64,000 nt of DNA from Chrysogorgia sp. JL179-B06 (GCA_035772405.1 JAYKKM010000143.1:1487501-1551500); one strand, 5' to 3'. Positions 1-10,553 are shown, counted from the stretch's first letter. The notes: generated by a model from the sequence alone, not told the origin. Program-made: numbers and translations.

Positions 1-504
1 TACAGCAGATTAAAAGTTAGCAAAATTTTTGAACCGTTTGGACCAGTATGGGGCTTGGACCTGCAACCAGATTCGAACAAAAGATTAAAATACAGCAACT
101 GTACAATATTTAGAATGAATAATAATTGTAATCATTTTCATTTGCGAAGTTAACAAAAGAAATAATATACAGAACCATAACTAGCAATATTAATAACCTG
201 AAGGCATTGTCTAATATCACATTGATTACTGTACTTGCTGTAACCTATTTTGTGAATAACTTGCGTAAGAGTTCGACTGTCTGAACAAATAAAGTTTTTT
301 AATTCATTGATAACAATAACCTAAAAATAATAGCCAAAATATAAACATGGTTCTCATGAAGTACTTATGAAAATGCATTGAAAAATTGCAACCCTTTTGC
401 TTAGTGTTGCCAAGAACTACAGTTTCCAAAAAGGATAACACACCCTTGGCGTTACCATAATCTATATTAAAACATAGAAACTTGTCAACAAGGAAAGAAC
501 AGCC
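1..504. other. no gene recognised
   Basis: AT-rich sequence with stops in all frames. It could be the 3' untranslated side of the possible exon at 505-606, but no polyadenylation site can be assigned with confidence. Confidence 0.4.
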
Positions 505-606
505 TCAAAACAGCATTTGTTTGTTATTATACTCCAATCTAGTTCCAAGGACCACAATATGAGGTTGTTCCAAGTTTGACACAACAAGTTTCACTTTTTC
601 ATGCTC
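505..606 (-). CDS. possible terminal exon, unidentified
   Basis: Read on the minus strand, a good acceptor (T-rich tract then TTTTTAG) is followed by 33 codons and a TGA. The peptide begins EHEKVKLVVSNLEQPH and ends KQMLF, with a hydrophobic VVLG segment in the middle. Codon-like composition and the acceptor are the only support. I do not recognise the family. It could equally be a chance open frame, and no upstream exon was tied to it. Confidence 0.25.
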   Translation of the reverse strand, partial: EHEKVKLVVSNLEQPHIVVLGTRLEYNNKQMLF

Positions 607-1292
607 CTAAAAATAACAAATCAGATAAAAAATTAATCTGTTGCCTTTCAATATTTTTCGACCTACAATTCTAGTACAAACTTAATAAAATCTTGAATAA
701 TTCTCTATGAAGAAAAAATTCCAACTTTCTTCATGACGAGAAATGAAAGACATTTAGGGGGCGGGGCGGAGGAAGGTGTTGGGCACTATACTATTACCCA
801 GACTACCAACAATAAATTTTCAGGAATAGAATTGTCCAGTAATTTAACATAGTTTAATTCATTGGATTTCTGACTCTGCACTCCCCATCCAATCAATAAT
901 TTATTTTTTATGGAAATGAGAAATAAATTGGTTTCCATCGCCTGTTTGCTTGTTTAATATATTGCATAACACTGTTTTGTATATAATACTGCTGTTATGA
1001 ATATGGGAGAACTTGGAGTAGACAGACGATACATGGACGATCGTCAAGCTCGTATCCTCAGAAAAATTATGTCCCAGACAGGAATCGAACCTGTAATATA
1101 ACACTGTTTGTTAAGTGTTAAGTTATTTATTAAAATATTCATATATTTAAAAATACCGCCATTTGTCACGTAGTTTTCAAAGCCGAGTGTTTATTTACAG
1201 TTTAAGAGACTGGTAGCTAAACAAATGGCAGACAATATATCGAACCACGATACATGCAAGACAAGAAATGGAAATATACCGTCTAGTATGCA
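607..1292. other. no gene recognised; isolated T-arm-like motif
   Basis: No convincing exon. Near 1078-1096 the minus strand contains CAGGTTCGATTCCTG, which looks like a tRNA T-arm and B-box. No A-box or cloverleaf could be placed upstream, so it is at most a worn SINE remnant. Confidence 0.35.
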
Positions 1293-1496
1293 ATGAATTG
1301 CACTCGAAATTATGCGCAGATTCCGGAGAAAGGACTAATAATACAAGATTCGACACTGATAAAACGCAGAGATCACAAATACATGCAAAAAATCATATAT
1401 ACAACCGAAGGAACTGTCTCTTGGGCAACTCGAATCAGATTGAAACCAGCTTGTAAACTGACTAAAATGGATGTATTTGAATGGCATGGGAGCAAG
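1293..1496 (+). CDS. possible first coding exon, unidentified
   Basis: An ATG-led open frame of 68 codons runs straight into a strong donor (AGCAAG/GTAAGT) in phase 0. The peptide is basic and includes GTVSWATRIRLKP and a final MDVFEWHGSK. No family is recognised. Support is the donor plus sensible composition; the frame is preceded by an in-frame TAG. An overlapping frame from 1268 is also open, so the choice of frame is uncertain. Confidence 0.25.
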
Positions 1497-2611
1497 GTAA
1501 GTGGTGATTATGATTTCTCCATAATTATTTGTTCTTGTTGAGCATTTGGTCAAAATTCGTTCGCGATAAACGCATCGTTCAGAACGTAAAAACAGGTTTG
1601 TCAATGACATTTCAGTGACTGATACTTCACTTTGCTTGTATCAGATTGAAATGATAGGTTTTCTCAAACATCTAGAGACATATTAAGACATTTCTTTATT
1701 CTCCCTATGTAATTACTATTCGGGTGAGAATTGTGTTGTATAGAGTACATTCCCAACGCGCGTGTGTGGCCTTCATTTCTCGCCATGCAAACAAATGCCC
1801 AGAATAACACTGATGTCACTAGTAGCAGAGCTAGCCATATTGCAGTATTTGCAATACAATACAACAAATAGCACAATTATGTTAGACTGTTAGTTATATA
1901 GTGACGCTTAAGAGTTTTGTAACACCTGGCTTTGTGCGTGTAGTCTCAGTGTACATGCAGAGAAACTACACTCACATGTTGTGTAAGACAATTCTGATAT
2001 ATAGCAAAATTATAATTTGTGTAGTTGTGTACTGCCGAGGTCTTAATGCATGTATGTGTGTATTGTATGCATTGTATGTATGTAGAGTATGTGTATATGT
2101 GTGTATGTATGTCGAAATATCAGTAGTGCATTCCTGCAGTTTACAAGTTTACAATCCATATTTTATATTTATATATATATATATATATATATACAGTATA
2201 TATACATATTTATTTCAAAGAAACAAAACACACATTTTTTAATTAACAAAACTATACAGTACAGATACATACCATGATGGGCAGTTTGAATTTTTCTATC
2301 CAGTTAGTCTTAGCCTTGAATAATTATAAAGAGCATGGTTGTGATATACTGTATGTTCAATTTTACAATCTACAGTGCAGTGGTAAATATACATGTATTC
2401 CAACACTAATCAAACATACAAACCAGTACTGCAAGCCTGCCTTTGACATCAGCAAATAATTTGTCTGTTTGCAACTTGCAAATCATGACACATACCGTAG
2501 ATGTGTGAAACTAGCATTAATGTCACTAAATTCCTCAACTTATTTTTTGGGCGTTGATCCAAACACTGAATTAATACACAAACAGGACACTTTCTTGAGG
2601 TGTTCCAGTGC
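1497..2611. other. no gene recognised; TG-rich and (AT)n tract
   Basis: This stretch has TGTATG-rich low-complexity DNA around 2045-2115 and a short (TA)n run at about 2169-2200. No exon with both splice signals and a sensible peptide was found. Confidence 0.5.
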
Positions 2612-3245
2612 TGGTAATTTTGAAACCTAATTCAGCAGTATGCCAAAGCTATAAACATCTGTTGCAGCACATGGATACAACCCGTCATATAATGCACAGG
2701 GTTAATGACAATGTGTTGATAGTTACCTTTGTAAAGTTTCTTTTATTACTTGGAATTTTCTTTACTACACAATTTCTTATATAATTTGCCTAATTTAAAT
2801 ATACTATTTTAGGTTCTAATTGCATAGCAGAACCGTGGATAACCATAATATTATCTGACTTAATATCACAATGGAGAATACCCATTGTGTGTAAATAAAA
2901 ACATCCATCACAACACTTGCCCAGGCTATCCAACTAATTATTTTGCACAAGAGAAATAGGAGCAATACCTTTCAACAATGAAAATACTGTTCAGCATTTT
3001 GAATCAGTCAGACCACAAAATTCCATAATAAGTAATTTGGGATTAATATCAAGGCAAACACAAAGGGAGAACATCTGTTGGAAACTCGAGTCAAAATAGA
3101 CATCAACATGAATTACACTATATCACCTTCCACGACCGGTAATAATATTATTATTATCAGGTGGGGTCTTCACACAGGCTACAACAAGTACAGCTTCACC
3201 AGAAACATGTAACCTCATAAGCTTACAAACTCCAAAACAACCTTT
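2612..3245 (-). pseudogene. protein kinase domain pseudogene
   Basis: The minus strand shows kinase subdomains in order without introns. A FGVCK segment near 3240 corresponds to the strand before the hinge. KLLIMEFCGL near 3030 is the hinge. LHTMGILHCDIKSDN, with its HCDIKSDN part at 2850-2873, is the catalytic loop (Asp and Asn present). PKIVYLN replaces the expected DFG magnesium loop and is followed by a stop. ATDVYSFGILL near 2635-2665 is subdomain IX. In-frame stops occur at several points and the DFG motif is lost, so an active kinase is excluded. The glycine-rich loop and N-lobe lysine are missing. With the coiled coil and SAM-like exons just upstream on the same strand, this looks like a lineage-specific SAM/coiled-coil/kinase family member that has decayed. 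Confidence 0.7.
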
Positions 3246-3308
3246 TCTTTATCATTCAAAACTAAATTTAGCTGATCTCTTCTTATAAATTTTACATTTC
3301 TTAACTTT

Positions 3309-3485
3309 TCACATTTTAAGAATTGTAGTTCTGCACTGCATTTTTTCTCTGGTCCTCTTCCTTAGCTTATCATTTTCAGATCTCAAATAAACTACAGATG
3401 ACTTCAGGCTATTAATCGCCATTTTCCTCTCTTCTATGTTTGGAAAAATATCAGTAATCATATTTCTAATCTGTACAGTTCTGTT
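3309..3485 (-). pseudogene. coiled-coil segment upstream of the kinase relic
   Basis: An open minus-strand stretch begins after a TCTGTACAG acceptor-like site and encodes a highly charged helix. It includes IEERKMAINSLKSSVVYLR and ENDKLRKRTREK, with leucines and isoleucines spaced like a coiled coil. It lies about 60 bases 5' of the kinase remnant and has the same orientation. I infer it is the linker helix of the same former gene. It could be a real exon, but the next domain is broken. Confidence 0.4.
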
Positions 3486-3519
3486 CCTACACAACATCTT
3501 CGCACCCACACATCATGTT

Positions 3520-4925
3520 TAGGACAGAGTTCCAGAACATGAAAATGTTCTGCTCACAGCCCTGCAGGTTCCCAAAGAGTGTGCAGCCCATGTATATCAT
3601 AGTACAGACCGTAGAAATGTGATTAAATAATATATTTCTAAATCAAACATATAACATTGATAGATTTTTTATATACAAGTGTAAAGCTAATTAAGAAACA
3701 TTATTTTGCTTCAAGGGCAGCATAAGTCATAACCAGAGAATTGTATATGTTGTGCAGTTCTACAAACTCTTAAAACCTAAAAGTGATCTTATCATCTTAC
3801 ACTCTGGGGAAAAAGGGCCATCTAATCATGTTACAATTTTTCTCCCCCCACCAAATTATAAGAATGATAATAGGATAATACATTTCCCTGTCCATTGAAT
3901 TTCTATTCAATAAGCTGAAATAAACTACCAATGTGTATGTCCATAATATTTGCCAGTTCAGGCATTTAGAAACTGTCCATCTATTTATTTATTAATCCTA
4001 AGCTTCCTATAACTTGTTGAATAACTTTCTCGATAGAACTGTCAAAGATTCAATGATAAAAGATCTTTAAATCGTAGGCATTAAACAAAATTGCAATAAT
4101 TAAGTCTTAACTAGCTTAAATAGGAGAAGATTAAACTATACACATCAAAATTACCAAGGTTAAATATATTGGAATGTATTAAAAATATGGCAATTTTAAG
4201 ACTTACATGCACAGATGAAGCCACGTTGGCGACAGCCGATACACCTACTCAGGAGAACTAGCTTGGTTGGGAGAACTATCGGCAGACGATGGCGATTATC
4301 ATTGTGACTGGATATAACGCCTGGGCCTCGGCTAGTGTTTGGTACATGACAAACATGTACACCGTAACACCATCTTCTTCATTCTCGGCGTCACTCGCAC
4401 ACTACAAATATAACAAACAGAGAAACTGGAATTTAATACTACAAGGCTCGTATTCGTTTTGTAGCTTATATACGCAACAATTTGAATAAGCTTATTAGCG
4501 TAATCGACAGTCGAGTGGAGAGATCAGCCATGTTGATGTTGAAAATTCTTCCACAGCGGACAAGCCAACTGAACGTATTTCCTGATAAAAGTAACATCTT
4601 ACAACACTAAATATTAAGTGAACAAAATACTGTATCCAACGCGAGTTTAGCGTTATATTTTATCCGATTTTCCTTCTTCGAATGCAAATATAATCCCAAC
4701 GGTCACTTGTAGAATAGGCGCCAAATTCGCAAATAGTTTCTACGCATGCTGTGAACCTCTGAATGAATATATCGCGGGCGCATACATTCTCGTTCCCAGA
4801 GCCCGGGTTGTCTGCACCGGGTTTTCGAATAGAACATTATTTTGTTAGTCTAGTATGATAGAAATTGTTAAAAAGTTACAATGTATAAAATTTGCGAAAA
4901 CGAAAATTTTAACGTGAATTCTTAC
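3520..4925. other. no gene recognised
   Basis: AT-rich to 4200. The 4200-4800 stretch is more GC-balanced with several CpG sites and open frames on both strands, none with matching splice sites. It may be intron between the SAM exons and the coiled coil. Confidence 0.4.
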
Positions 4926-5056
4926 CTTCTCTTTAATTACGTCGCTAAGAAATCCCTTAAATTTCTGGCGAAATTTGAATGGAGGAAAAAAGTGTCTCAT
5001 TTCTGCGTCAACTTCGTACAAGGCTGTCATGTCCTCGCCATTTAATTCTTCACTTT
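4926..5056 (-). CDS. SAM-domain exon (C-terminal half)
   Basis: This exon has a clean acceptor (TATGTAG) and donor (GAGAAG/GTAAGAATT), with 43 codons after a two-base overhang. The peptide reads ELNGEDMTALYEVDAEM, then FFPPFKFRQKFKGFL. That is the pattern of the second half of a SAM domain: the E-[IL]-[ND]-G-x-x-[LM] core, then the final long helix. SAM domains mediate protein-protein assembly. It pairs with the exon at 5168-5222 upstream. Because the downstream kinase is broken, the whole locus may be a pseudogene even though this exon is open. Confidence 0.5.
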
Positions 5057-5167
5057 CTACATATACAAATATAAAAAATCACATTTATTACACAATATTG
5101 ATCAAAAAGATAGCACTGCAATATATAGTGTCATTCCAGTAAAAATATCTAATATCGCGAAACTTAC

Positions 5168-5222
5168 CGATACGTTCCACGACCTTCTGGGAAATCATGG
5201 GACAGCAACCAATCTTTTACTT
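5168..5222 (-). pseudogene. SAM-domain exon (N-terminal half) with a frameshift
   Basis: The acceptor is TTATGTTCAG and the donor is CGTATCG/GTAAG. In one frame the exon reads VKDWLLSHDFPE, the usual start of a SAM domain. In the next frame it reads KVVERIE, which splices in phase to the following exon (ESEELNGEDM). The two halves only make one SAM domain if the frame changes at the CCCAGAAGG stretch. This is a lesion or a sequencing error of one base. Use of an internal acceptor (TTTCCCAG) is another possible explanation. Confidence 0.45.
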
Positions 5223-5494
5223 CTGAACATAAAAATGTTGTCTGGAAGCATCCATATTGATGTAGCACGATGTAGCTGGTTAAGTCTAACTCGCAAAACG
5301 GTTCAAATGTATGATGTATCTACTAACCAGAATGGCCCATATTTATACTATTGTCTTACTGGCCAAACATGCCACTTGAAAGATAGATGATATTCTCGAC
5401 CAATAAAAACTAGCGAGAAGATAATATCAATTCTTTCACGCACGTCGCTTTAACACGCGCGAGCCGATTACACAGGGAGAACTATTTGGCAAGA

Positions 5495-5815
5495 GAGTCG
5501 ATTTGAGACACGGTCGAGTCGACTTGAAACGCGCAAGTCGATTTGACACGCCCTAGTCGATTTGACAGCCGGGAGTCGATTTAACACACACGCGTCGATT
5601 TGACTCGCGCGAGTCGATTTAACACGCGTTAGTCGATTTGACAATTGACATGAGTCGATTTGAAACTCGGGGGTCGATATGACACGCGGGCGTCGATTTG
5701 AAGAACGGGAGCTAAATTGGCACGCGGGAGTCGATTTGACAGTGGAGTCGATTTGCCACTGGGAGTCGATTTGACAATTGGGTCGATTTGACATGTGTAA
5801 GAACCGATTCGGAAA
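5495..5815. repeat. GTCGATTTGACACG-type minisatellite
   Basis: About fifteen imperfect direct copies of a unit like GAGTCGATTTGACACGCG follow one another, with spacing varying from roughly 16 to 24 bases. Minus-strand open frames across it only translate the repeat. It lies just upstream of the SAM exons. The adjoining stretch to about 6120 has related but weaker GGGCTGA-x-T motifs. Confidence 0.75.
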
Positions 5816-6119
5816 AAGAGAGCCAAAATGTATTCATTGGGGGCTGATATGGACATCATAAGTAGCGCTGCAAGTGGAGCCGTAACAGCCCCGGGAATGA
5901 GAGTCGTTTTGATCTGTGGGGCTGAATTGGAAAACGGTGGGGCTGAATCGAAAAATGGCAGGGCTGTTTTGGAAACGGGTAGGGCCAAATTGGCTTTTTA
6001 GTGTACCTAAGATGGCCCTGTTAGTGTCGATCTAGCTCTCGAATCCTAAAATGGCTTTCACGTAGGGCCAAAACAGCTTCGGCTCCAACAGGGCTAAAAC
6101 GAAATTTGGGGTCGTTTCA

Positions 6120-6898
6120 ACCCTTTTTCATTTACAGTGTGGCACTTGTGGAATTTCAATTTTTAAACTTGCGTTACCGTACATGTGCCGTGTTTTTCGA
6201 TTGACAACTTCGGGGGTCTTCTATGAACCATTTAGAAAGAGTTAACGATACAATGGCCGATATTTTTTAGAATCGATCAATTTTATATTTCGCCTGATTT
6301 TTTCATCATCGTTGTAAGTCGGCTAAAGAACACACATATAAAATTTTAAGCCAATTTGGTGAATTATTTCCTATTTCTAAACACGGTGATTTTTTACCTT
6401 TTTGACCCACATGCATAGAAAGTATTGTGTTTGTGGTGTATAAATAACTTGCGTATTATTTAAAAGTATGAGCTCCCGCGCTGGTGGACCGCAGAGGCTC
6501 TGCTCAAGGCCATCAACGAGAGGTTACGGTATAAGGTTTGGGGTAGGAGTAGAGAAAGGGGTTCGTTTTTCTCACTGACCATTTTTGCTTTGTTTCAATT
6601 CAACATTTAATAAACTGCTTTTCCTTTGACGCTTTTTCTTCGATTATTTTCAGTTTACCTGTTATTACTGCTTAAGCAATTAAGGTTTACAGTTTGATTA
6701 CTCAGCTTTGCAGCTGTGGCGAAGGTTATTTAATGGTCAATTTGAACCTTGAAGATGACATTGTAGTCTAAAATTACGTCGGTAGTTTTTAAACTTTTAA
6801 ACTTTTAACCTGTGTATAAGACATATTATGAAGCGAAAATTATGAATGATGTATGTATTATATGCATGTCTCATCTATTTTCAGGCACACCACACGGT
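6120..6898. other. no gene recognised
   Basis: Unique-looking AT-rich DNA with scattered stops in all frames. Confidence 0.4.
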
Positions 6899-7036
6899 TT
6901 GTCTGCGTCAGGGTAAAACTTATTTCAATTCATACATTACCACAATAGACATTTTCATTTCTATTTACACTTGCAAATTCGTTATACTGAATTCCCCAGT
7001 CTGATATTATGAATTGAAATAAGTTTTATCCCGACG
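6899..7036. mobile_element. short inverted-repeat element
   Basis: Arms of about 34 bases, TCTGCGTCAGGGTAAAACTT at the left and its complement AAGTTTTATCCCGACGCA at the right, enclose about 70 AT-rich bases. This layout is typical of a non-autonomous DNA transposon. No target duplication could be fixed. Confidence 0.5.
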
Positions 7037-7175
7037 CACACTGGCTTATTGTCTTAGAATAGTCAAATGAACACCAACGACTCCTTATCGACTCACTCCT
7101 TGTCCCAACTACGTATAGGTTAGACAATGGTCACGAGTGCTATATGGGATATAAAGTCCCGATAATTAGATCATA

Positions 7176-7457
7176 GTCAATCGAGATATGGTCTGGAAAC
7201 TCAACTAAAGTCTTGGTTCTATCTTTTTGTTCACTTTATGCAATTTTGTGCACGGTCACTGAACCTATTGTATTTTAGTATAATGAAGCAATCATCCAAT
7301 AGAATAGTTTGGGTTTAATCGCTCAACCGTGTTGTTTAAATATTAATAAACCTAAAACAAAGGATGTGCACGGTGTAAGGTACGGTTCAACATCAAAACG
7401 TAGCTCATTATAGTCGCTTTGAAGTTTGCCGAGTTTCCAGACCATATCTCGATTGAC
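7176..7457. mobile_element. MITE with 27-bp TIRs, TA target site
   Basis: The left terminus GTCAATCGAGATATGGTCTG is matched by its exact complement CAGACCATATCTCGATTGAC at the right, and both ends are flanked by TA. It has no coding capacity. TA target choice suggests Tc1/mariner-type mobilisation. It is inserted in the arm of the foldback element around it. Confidence 0.75.
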
Positions 7458-7463
7458 TATATA

Positions 7464-7569
7464 ACAATTAGTCACCGAAGTCGAGGTGATTATCGGTGAT
7501 TATTTACCGAGCCGCGAAGCGGCGAGGTAAATATCACCGATAATCACCGAGACTGAGGTGACTAATTGT
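7464..7569. mobile_element. palindromic CAATTAGTCACC element
   Basis: A foldback of 106 bases: ACAATTAGTCACCGAAGTCG at one end and the complement ending GGTGACTAATTGT at the other, centred on GCCGCGAAGCGGC. A second copy lies at 53340-53428, which shows it is a dispersed family. Confidence 0.7.
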
Positions 7570-7571
7570 TT

Positions 7572-8785
7572 TAGTAGAAATTCACAGGTGACTATCAGAG
7601 AGAGAAAAATTGAAAGAAGGCAAGGGGAATGTTTTAATTATTTTATTTGTTATTTCCGGAAGTCGCGCATCGTGAGATCACATGATTTTACGTAATGAAC
7701 ATTCAACAGAATATTAAAACGAACAACACACGAACCTAACGTCGAACGTGCTATACTCTTGCAAGTAGAGGCCAGAATGTGCTTAAGAAAAAGCGATTTT
7801 GCTGTCAGATCAAGCAGAACTACAGAGTGTAAGACTGAGTTAAAGATTGAGTTAACATAAACGAGCAACTGTTGAAAGATGCAGACGGAACTTGTTTTTG
7901 CTTGTTAATGTTAGTACGAAACCGGCTTCACTTTTGTCCAGCTCAAAGTTCCCTTGTCAATCAGCATTTTTTGAAGCAATGACTTTTTCAGCAGATTTGG
8001 TTTAATTGGTGTTTCTTGGCCGATTTCCGAGTAAAACTTGGGGATAATTCTGTGTGACTGTATATATATCAGCATTCTGTCTCGTACAATTTTTGGATAT
8101 AGTTTCACGGGTGTCAATGTTTTTTTCTGAACCGTATCACTGCTATTTTTCCTTCACTGACGGAGCTGCTTGAGGTAGGAACTAAAACTTAGTGTTTTAT
8201 TAGCCTCATTGAATAAGTATAATACTGTCACAGATTGACATTTGTTTGTCGTACGGAGGTGACGGTCAAGACTACAGCTCGGACTGACAACAACTGACTT
8301 GTTTTTTGTTAAAACAGTCTACCGTCTTTTTTAGGGCAGAAACGTAAAATATTGAAAAGCATTTGTTTATATCTTCGACAATAAAGCTAATAAGCTTTTA
8401 AATGTTGTCTTAAATGTTTGTTGTTCAAAGTATTCTGTTAAATAAAGTTTTTTTCACAAAATTACTTGTTGTTTTGATCGTGTCGCCGATTGCCGTCGAC
8501 ACCACCATCAAGAGTTTATAGCTATGAAATTAGAAAAATTCTTATATCTTACCTCGAAAATGTTTAACTCTATATTTAGTTGTTTCTTTAGTTTGTTTTT
8601 GAATAGCATTTTCTTTAGTTTCATTCGCTTTTTCGTACGTAATATCGATAAATCGAGAAGCCGCCACTTTTAAATCGCTGAAAATGTTATAGTCACCTCG
8701 CGCGAGGTGACTATCACAAAATAGGCCGTCCATCTCGACCAATCACGGCACGAGAAACTCTATAGTCACCTGTCAATTTCTACTA
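7572..8785. mobile_element. 1.2-kb TIR element (TAGTAGAAATT ends)
   Basis: The left end TAGTAGAAATTCACAGGTGA is complementary to the right end TCACCTGTCAATTTCTACTA (one mismatch). Near the right end an inner palindrome ATAGTCACCTCGCGCGAGGT sits at 8688-8715. The interior holds minus-strand open frames, one of which has a donor site (8553-8742), so this may be a deleted derivative of a coding transposon. Confidence 0.6.
8553..8742 (-). CDS. possible transposon-encoded exon
   Basis: An ATG-led frame of 63 codons ends at a good donor (TTTCGAG/GTAAG). The peptide includes SRFIDITYEKANETKENAIQ and KQTKETTKYRVKHF. The 'N-x-Q-x-x-T-K-x-x-x-x-V-x-x-F' spacing resembles the N-terminal helix found before tyrosine-recombinase-like (Crypton/DUF3504) domains. 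That resemblance is from memory and weak. It lies within the TIR element 7572-8785, and a possible downstream exon with acceptor CGGTTCAG at 8126 could continue it. Confidence 0.3.
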
Positions 8786-8860
8786 AGATTAGATAGAAGG
8801 CTTCTATCTAATTCGATGGACTCTATATCCTATAGGGCACGAGTGACCATTGTCTAACCG

Positions 8861-9085
8861 ACTTAGAATGGTCACACCCACGAAGAATTTCTTTGTTCGT
8901 GTGCTCCATATCCTCATTAGTATGCTCTATATAGAGAATACTAATGAGGCTTTGCTTTCCTTTGTTTCAAAAGCCTTATTAGTATGCTCTTTATAGAGCA
9001 TGTTATAGAAATTCAGACCGTTTATGGAATATAGAACATTGAAATACTGTGCGGTGATTGGCTGAGTGGGGGTGACCATGTTCTT
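8861..9085. repeat. dispersed repeat module, copy 1
   Basis: This module runs from ACTTAGAATGGTCACACCCA through CTCATTAGTATGCTCTATA to GGCTGAGTGGGGGTGACCAT. The same module follows the GGTTAGACAATGG foldback at 23.83-24.47 kb and 25.12-25.36 kb, and this copy lacks the insertions seen there. The constant order suggests one larger repeat unit. Confidence 0.7.
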
Positions 9086-9213
9086 GGAAAACCGCCCCCT
9101 ATGTCGCCCCTTATGTCGAAAATAAAATTTGCCTTTGTTCTGTGAGATATCGCGTGGAACTAATTATTACAAAAGACAAAAGGAAAAGTCGAGTACAGTA
9201 TGAGCACAGAATA

Positions 9214-9496
9214 CAGTGTGTATAAAAAAAAACTGAACGCTTAGAAAACGGTCTTATACTCCTGGGAAATTCAAAACACGGTCTTAATACACCTGGGAAA
9301 TTAAGATAACTTGTAAACGTATGAAGGAGCATAACTGCAAAGAAACGTTAATATATTTAACATGTTTCTTTGCAGTTATGCTCCTTCGTACGATTACAAG
9401 TAATTTTAATTTCCCAGGTGTATTAAGACCGTGTTTTTAATTTCCCAGGAGTATCAGACCGTTTTCTAAGGGTTCAGTTTTTTTTGATACACACTG
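9214..9496. mobile_element. CAGTGTGTATAAA-type MITE, foldback
   Basis: The ends are CAGTGTGTATAAAAAAAAAC and the complement GATACACACTG, flanked by TA on both sides. Inner arms continue the symmetry (CTTAGAAAACGGTC and GACCGTTTTCTAAG; GGAGCATAACTGCAAAGAAA and its complement) to a loop near 9350. It is non-coding. Related copies with the same tips but different cores are at 23967, 24536 and 61403. Confidence 0.8.
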
Positions 9497-9999
9497 TATG
9501 AGTATGTGGGCACAGAAGGGGACAGAAGCGTTCCTGAGCGCATGGCCCGAGCTTGCCCGTACTGCAATTCACTTATGAGGATGTGATGTCAAATAAAAGC
9601 AAATATAACCTATATTCAAATCTTGTGAAATTGTTGTAAATCCATAAGCCATTGATCACAATTGTTAGTCCTTCAAATGCAAGGAACAGTGGGTGATTTT
9701 AGAAATGTTGATCGAAACGCAAAGTTCTCAAGTCAAGCGACGATTTATATTTAGAAACGTAAACACTGAAGTAAAACAGAATCAGGGAGCAATTATGCCT
9801 GAAACTTATAAGAATAGAAACCCTTTTAAGACACACCAGTATGGAAAGAAGAGACAGGGAAATTAGCCAGAAATTAAAAAGTGAGCTAGAAGTACTCGAT
9901 AATATTAAGTCTTCTAGAATCAAGTAAGAGATAGATCTAACTTTACTTCGAGTACAGGACACAGAAATTTGCATGAGTAAAATGTTCGTTAGCACTGTA
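9497..9999. other. no gene recognised
   Basis: Unique-looking DNA. A 98-codon minus-strand open frame at 9699-9995 has a serine/leucine-rich composition and no splice or domain support. Confidence 0.4.
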
Positions 10000-10126
10000 T
10001 AGAATTGCCTCGTTCTTTAAAAAATCCCGTTTATTTTATCTATAATAGGTAAATATCTATAATAGGTTGGACAACTCCAGGATAAAAATTAACCGGATTT
10101 TTTAAAGAACGAAGCAGTTCTATACT
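10000..10126. mobile_element. foldback GAATTGCCTCGTTCTTTAAA
   Basis: GAATTGCCTCGTTCTTTAAA at about 10010 is mirrored by TTTAAAGAACGAAGCAGTTC about 10115. A single half copy (GAATTGCTTCGTTCTTTAAT) lies at 10919, so the arm is a dispersed sequence. Confidence 0.6.
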
Positions 10127-10180
10127 GTGCTAAATTTCTGAAAGAAAAAAAAAATAAGAAAAAAAGACCGGTTTGGTCTT

Positions 10181-10530
10181 AAAATGTGTGTATTCCAACA
10201 CTCGAAATTTTCCTTCACCATAAATCCTTTCAGCATGTAGTTTGATCGAGTGAAATGCCAAATATTACCTATAATATACCCAGAATCTTATCCCGGCATT
10301 ACCACCACCATATCTGCAGAACTCGTGACTAAGCTCTCGGCGGCGGCTTCCGTGGCTCGGTGGTCAGAGCGCTGCACTGGCATCGCAGGGTCGCGGGTTC
10401 AATTCTCAGCCGGAAGGCCTTAAAGTTGCATTTTTCGCAATAAAATGTGTGTATTCCAACACTCGAAATTTTCCTTCACCATAAATCCTTTCAGCATGTA
10501 GTTTGATCGAGTGAAATGCCAAATATTACC
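10181..10530 (+). mobile_element. tRNA-derived SINE (Ala-like head) with repeated tail
   Basis: A tRNA-like head at about 10346-10422 has an A-box-like GTGGCTCGGTGGTCAGAGC, an anticodon-loop-like CTGGCAT (anticodon GGC) and a B-box-like GGGTTCAATTC. It is followed by GTTGCATTTTTCGCAA and a tail ending GAAATGCCAAATATTAC. The same tail, about 88 bases, also precedes the head at 10181-10268, so tail-head-tail is present. The head is too diverged to call a working tRNA gene: acceptor and T-stem mismatches plus SINE context. Confidence 0.7.
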
Positions 10531-10553
10531 ATGAAATTCCATATATATATATA

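Larger units (their letters stand above)
7117..8860. mobile_element. foldback element GGTTAGACAATGG, interrupted by nested insertions
   Basis: The left arm begins GGTTAGACAATGGTCACGAG and the right arm ends with the complement (CTCGTGACCATTGTCTAACC, one or two differences). In the uninterrupted paralogue at 23.70-23.83 kb the two arms are only tens of bases apart. Here they are 1.6 kb apart because of the insertions listed separately at 7176-7457, 7464-7569 and 7572-8785. Confidence 0.7.

Noticed and set aside
1070..1100. tRNA gene on the minus strand
   Set aside because: Only a T-arm-like motif; no D-arm, anticodon arm or acceptor pairing.
4289..4489. 66-codon plus-strand gene MAIIIVTGYNAW
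   Set aside because: The opposite strand is equally open here and neither has splice sites or a recognisable domain.
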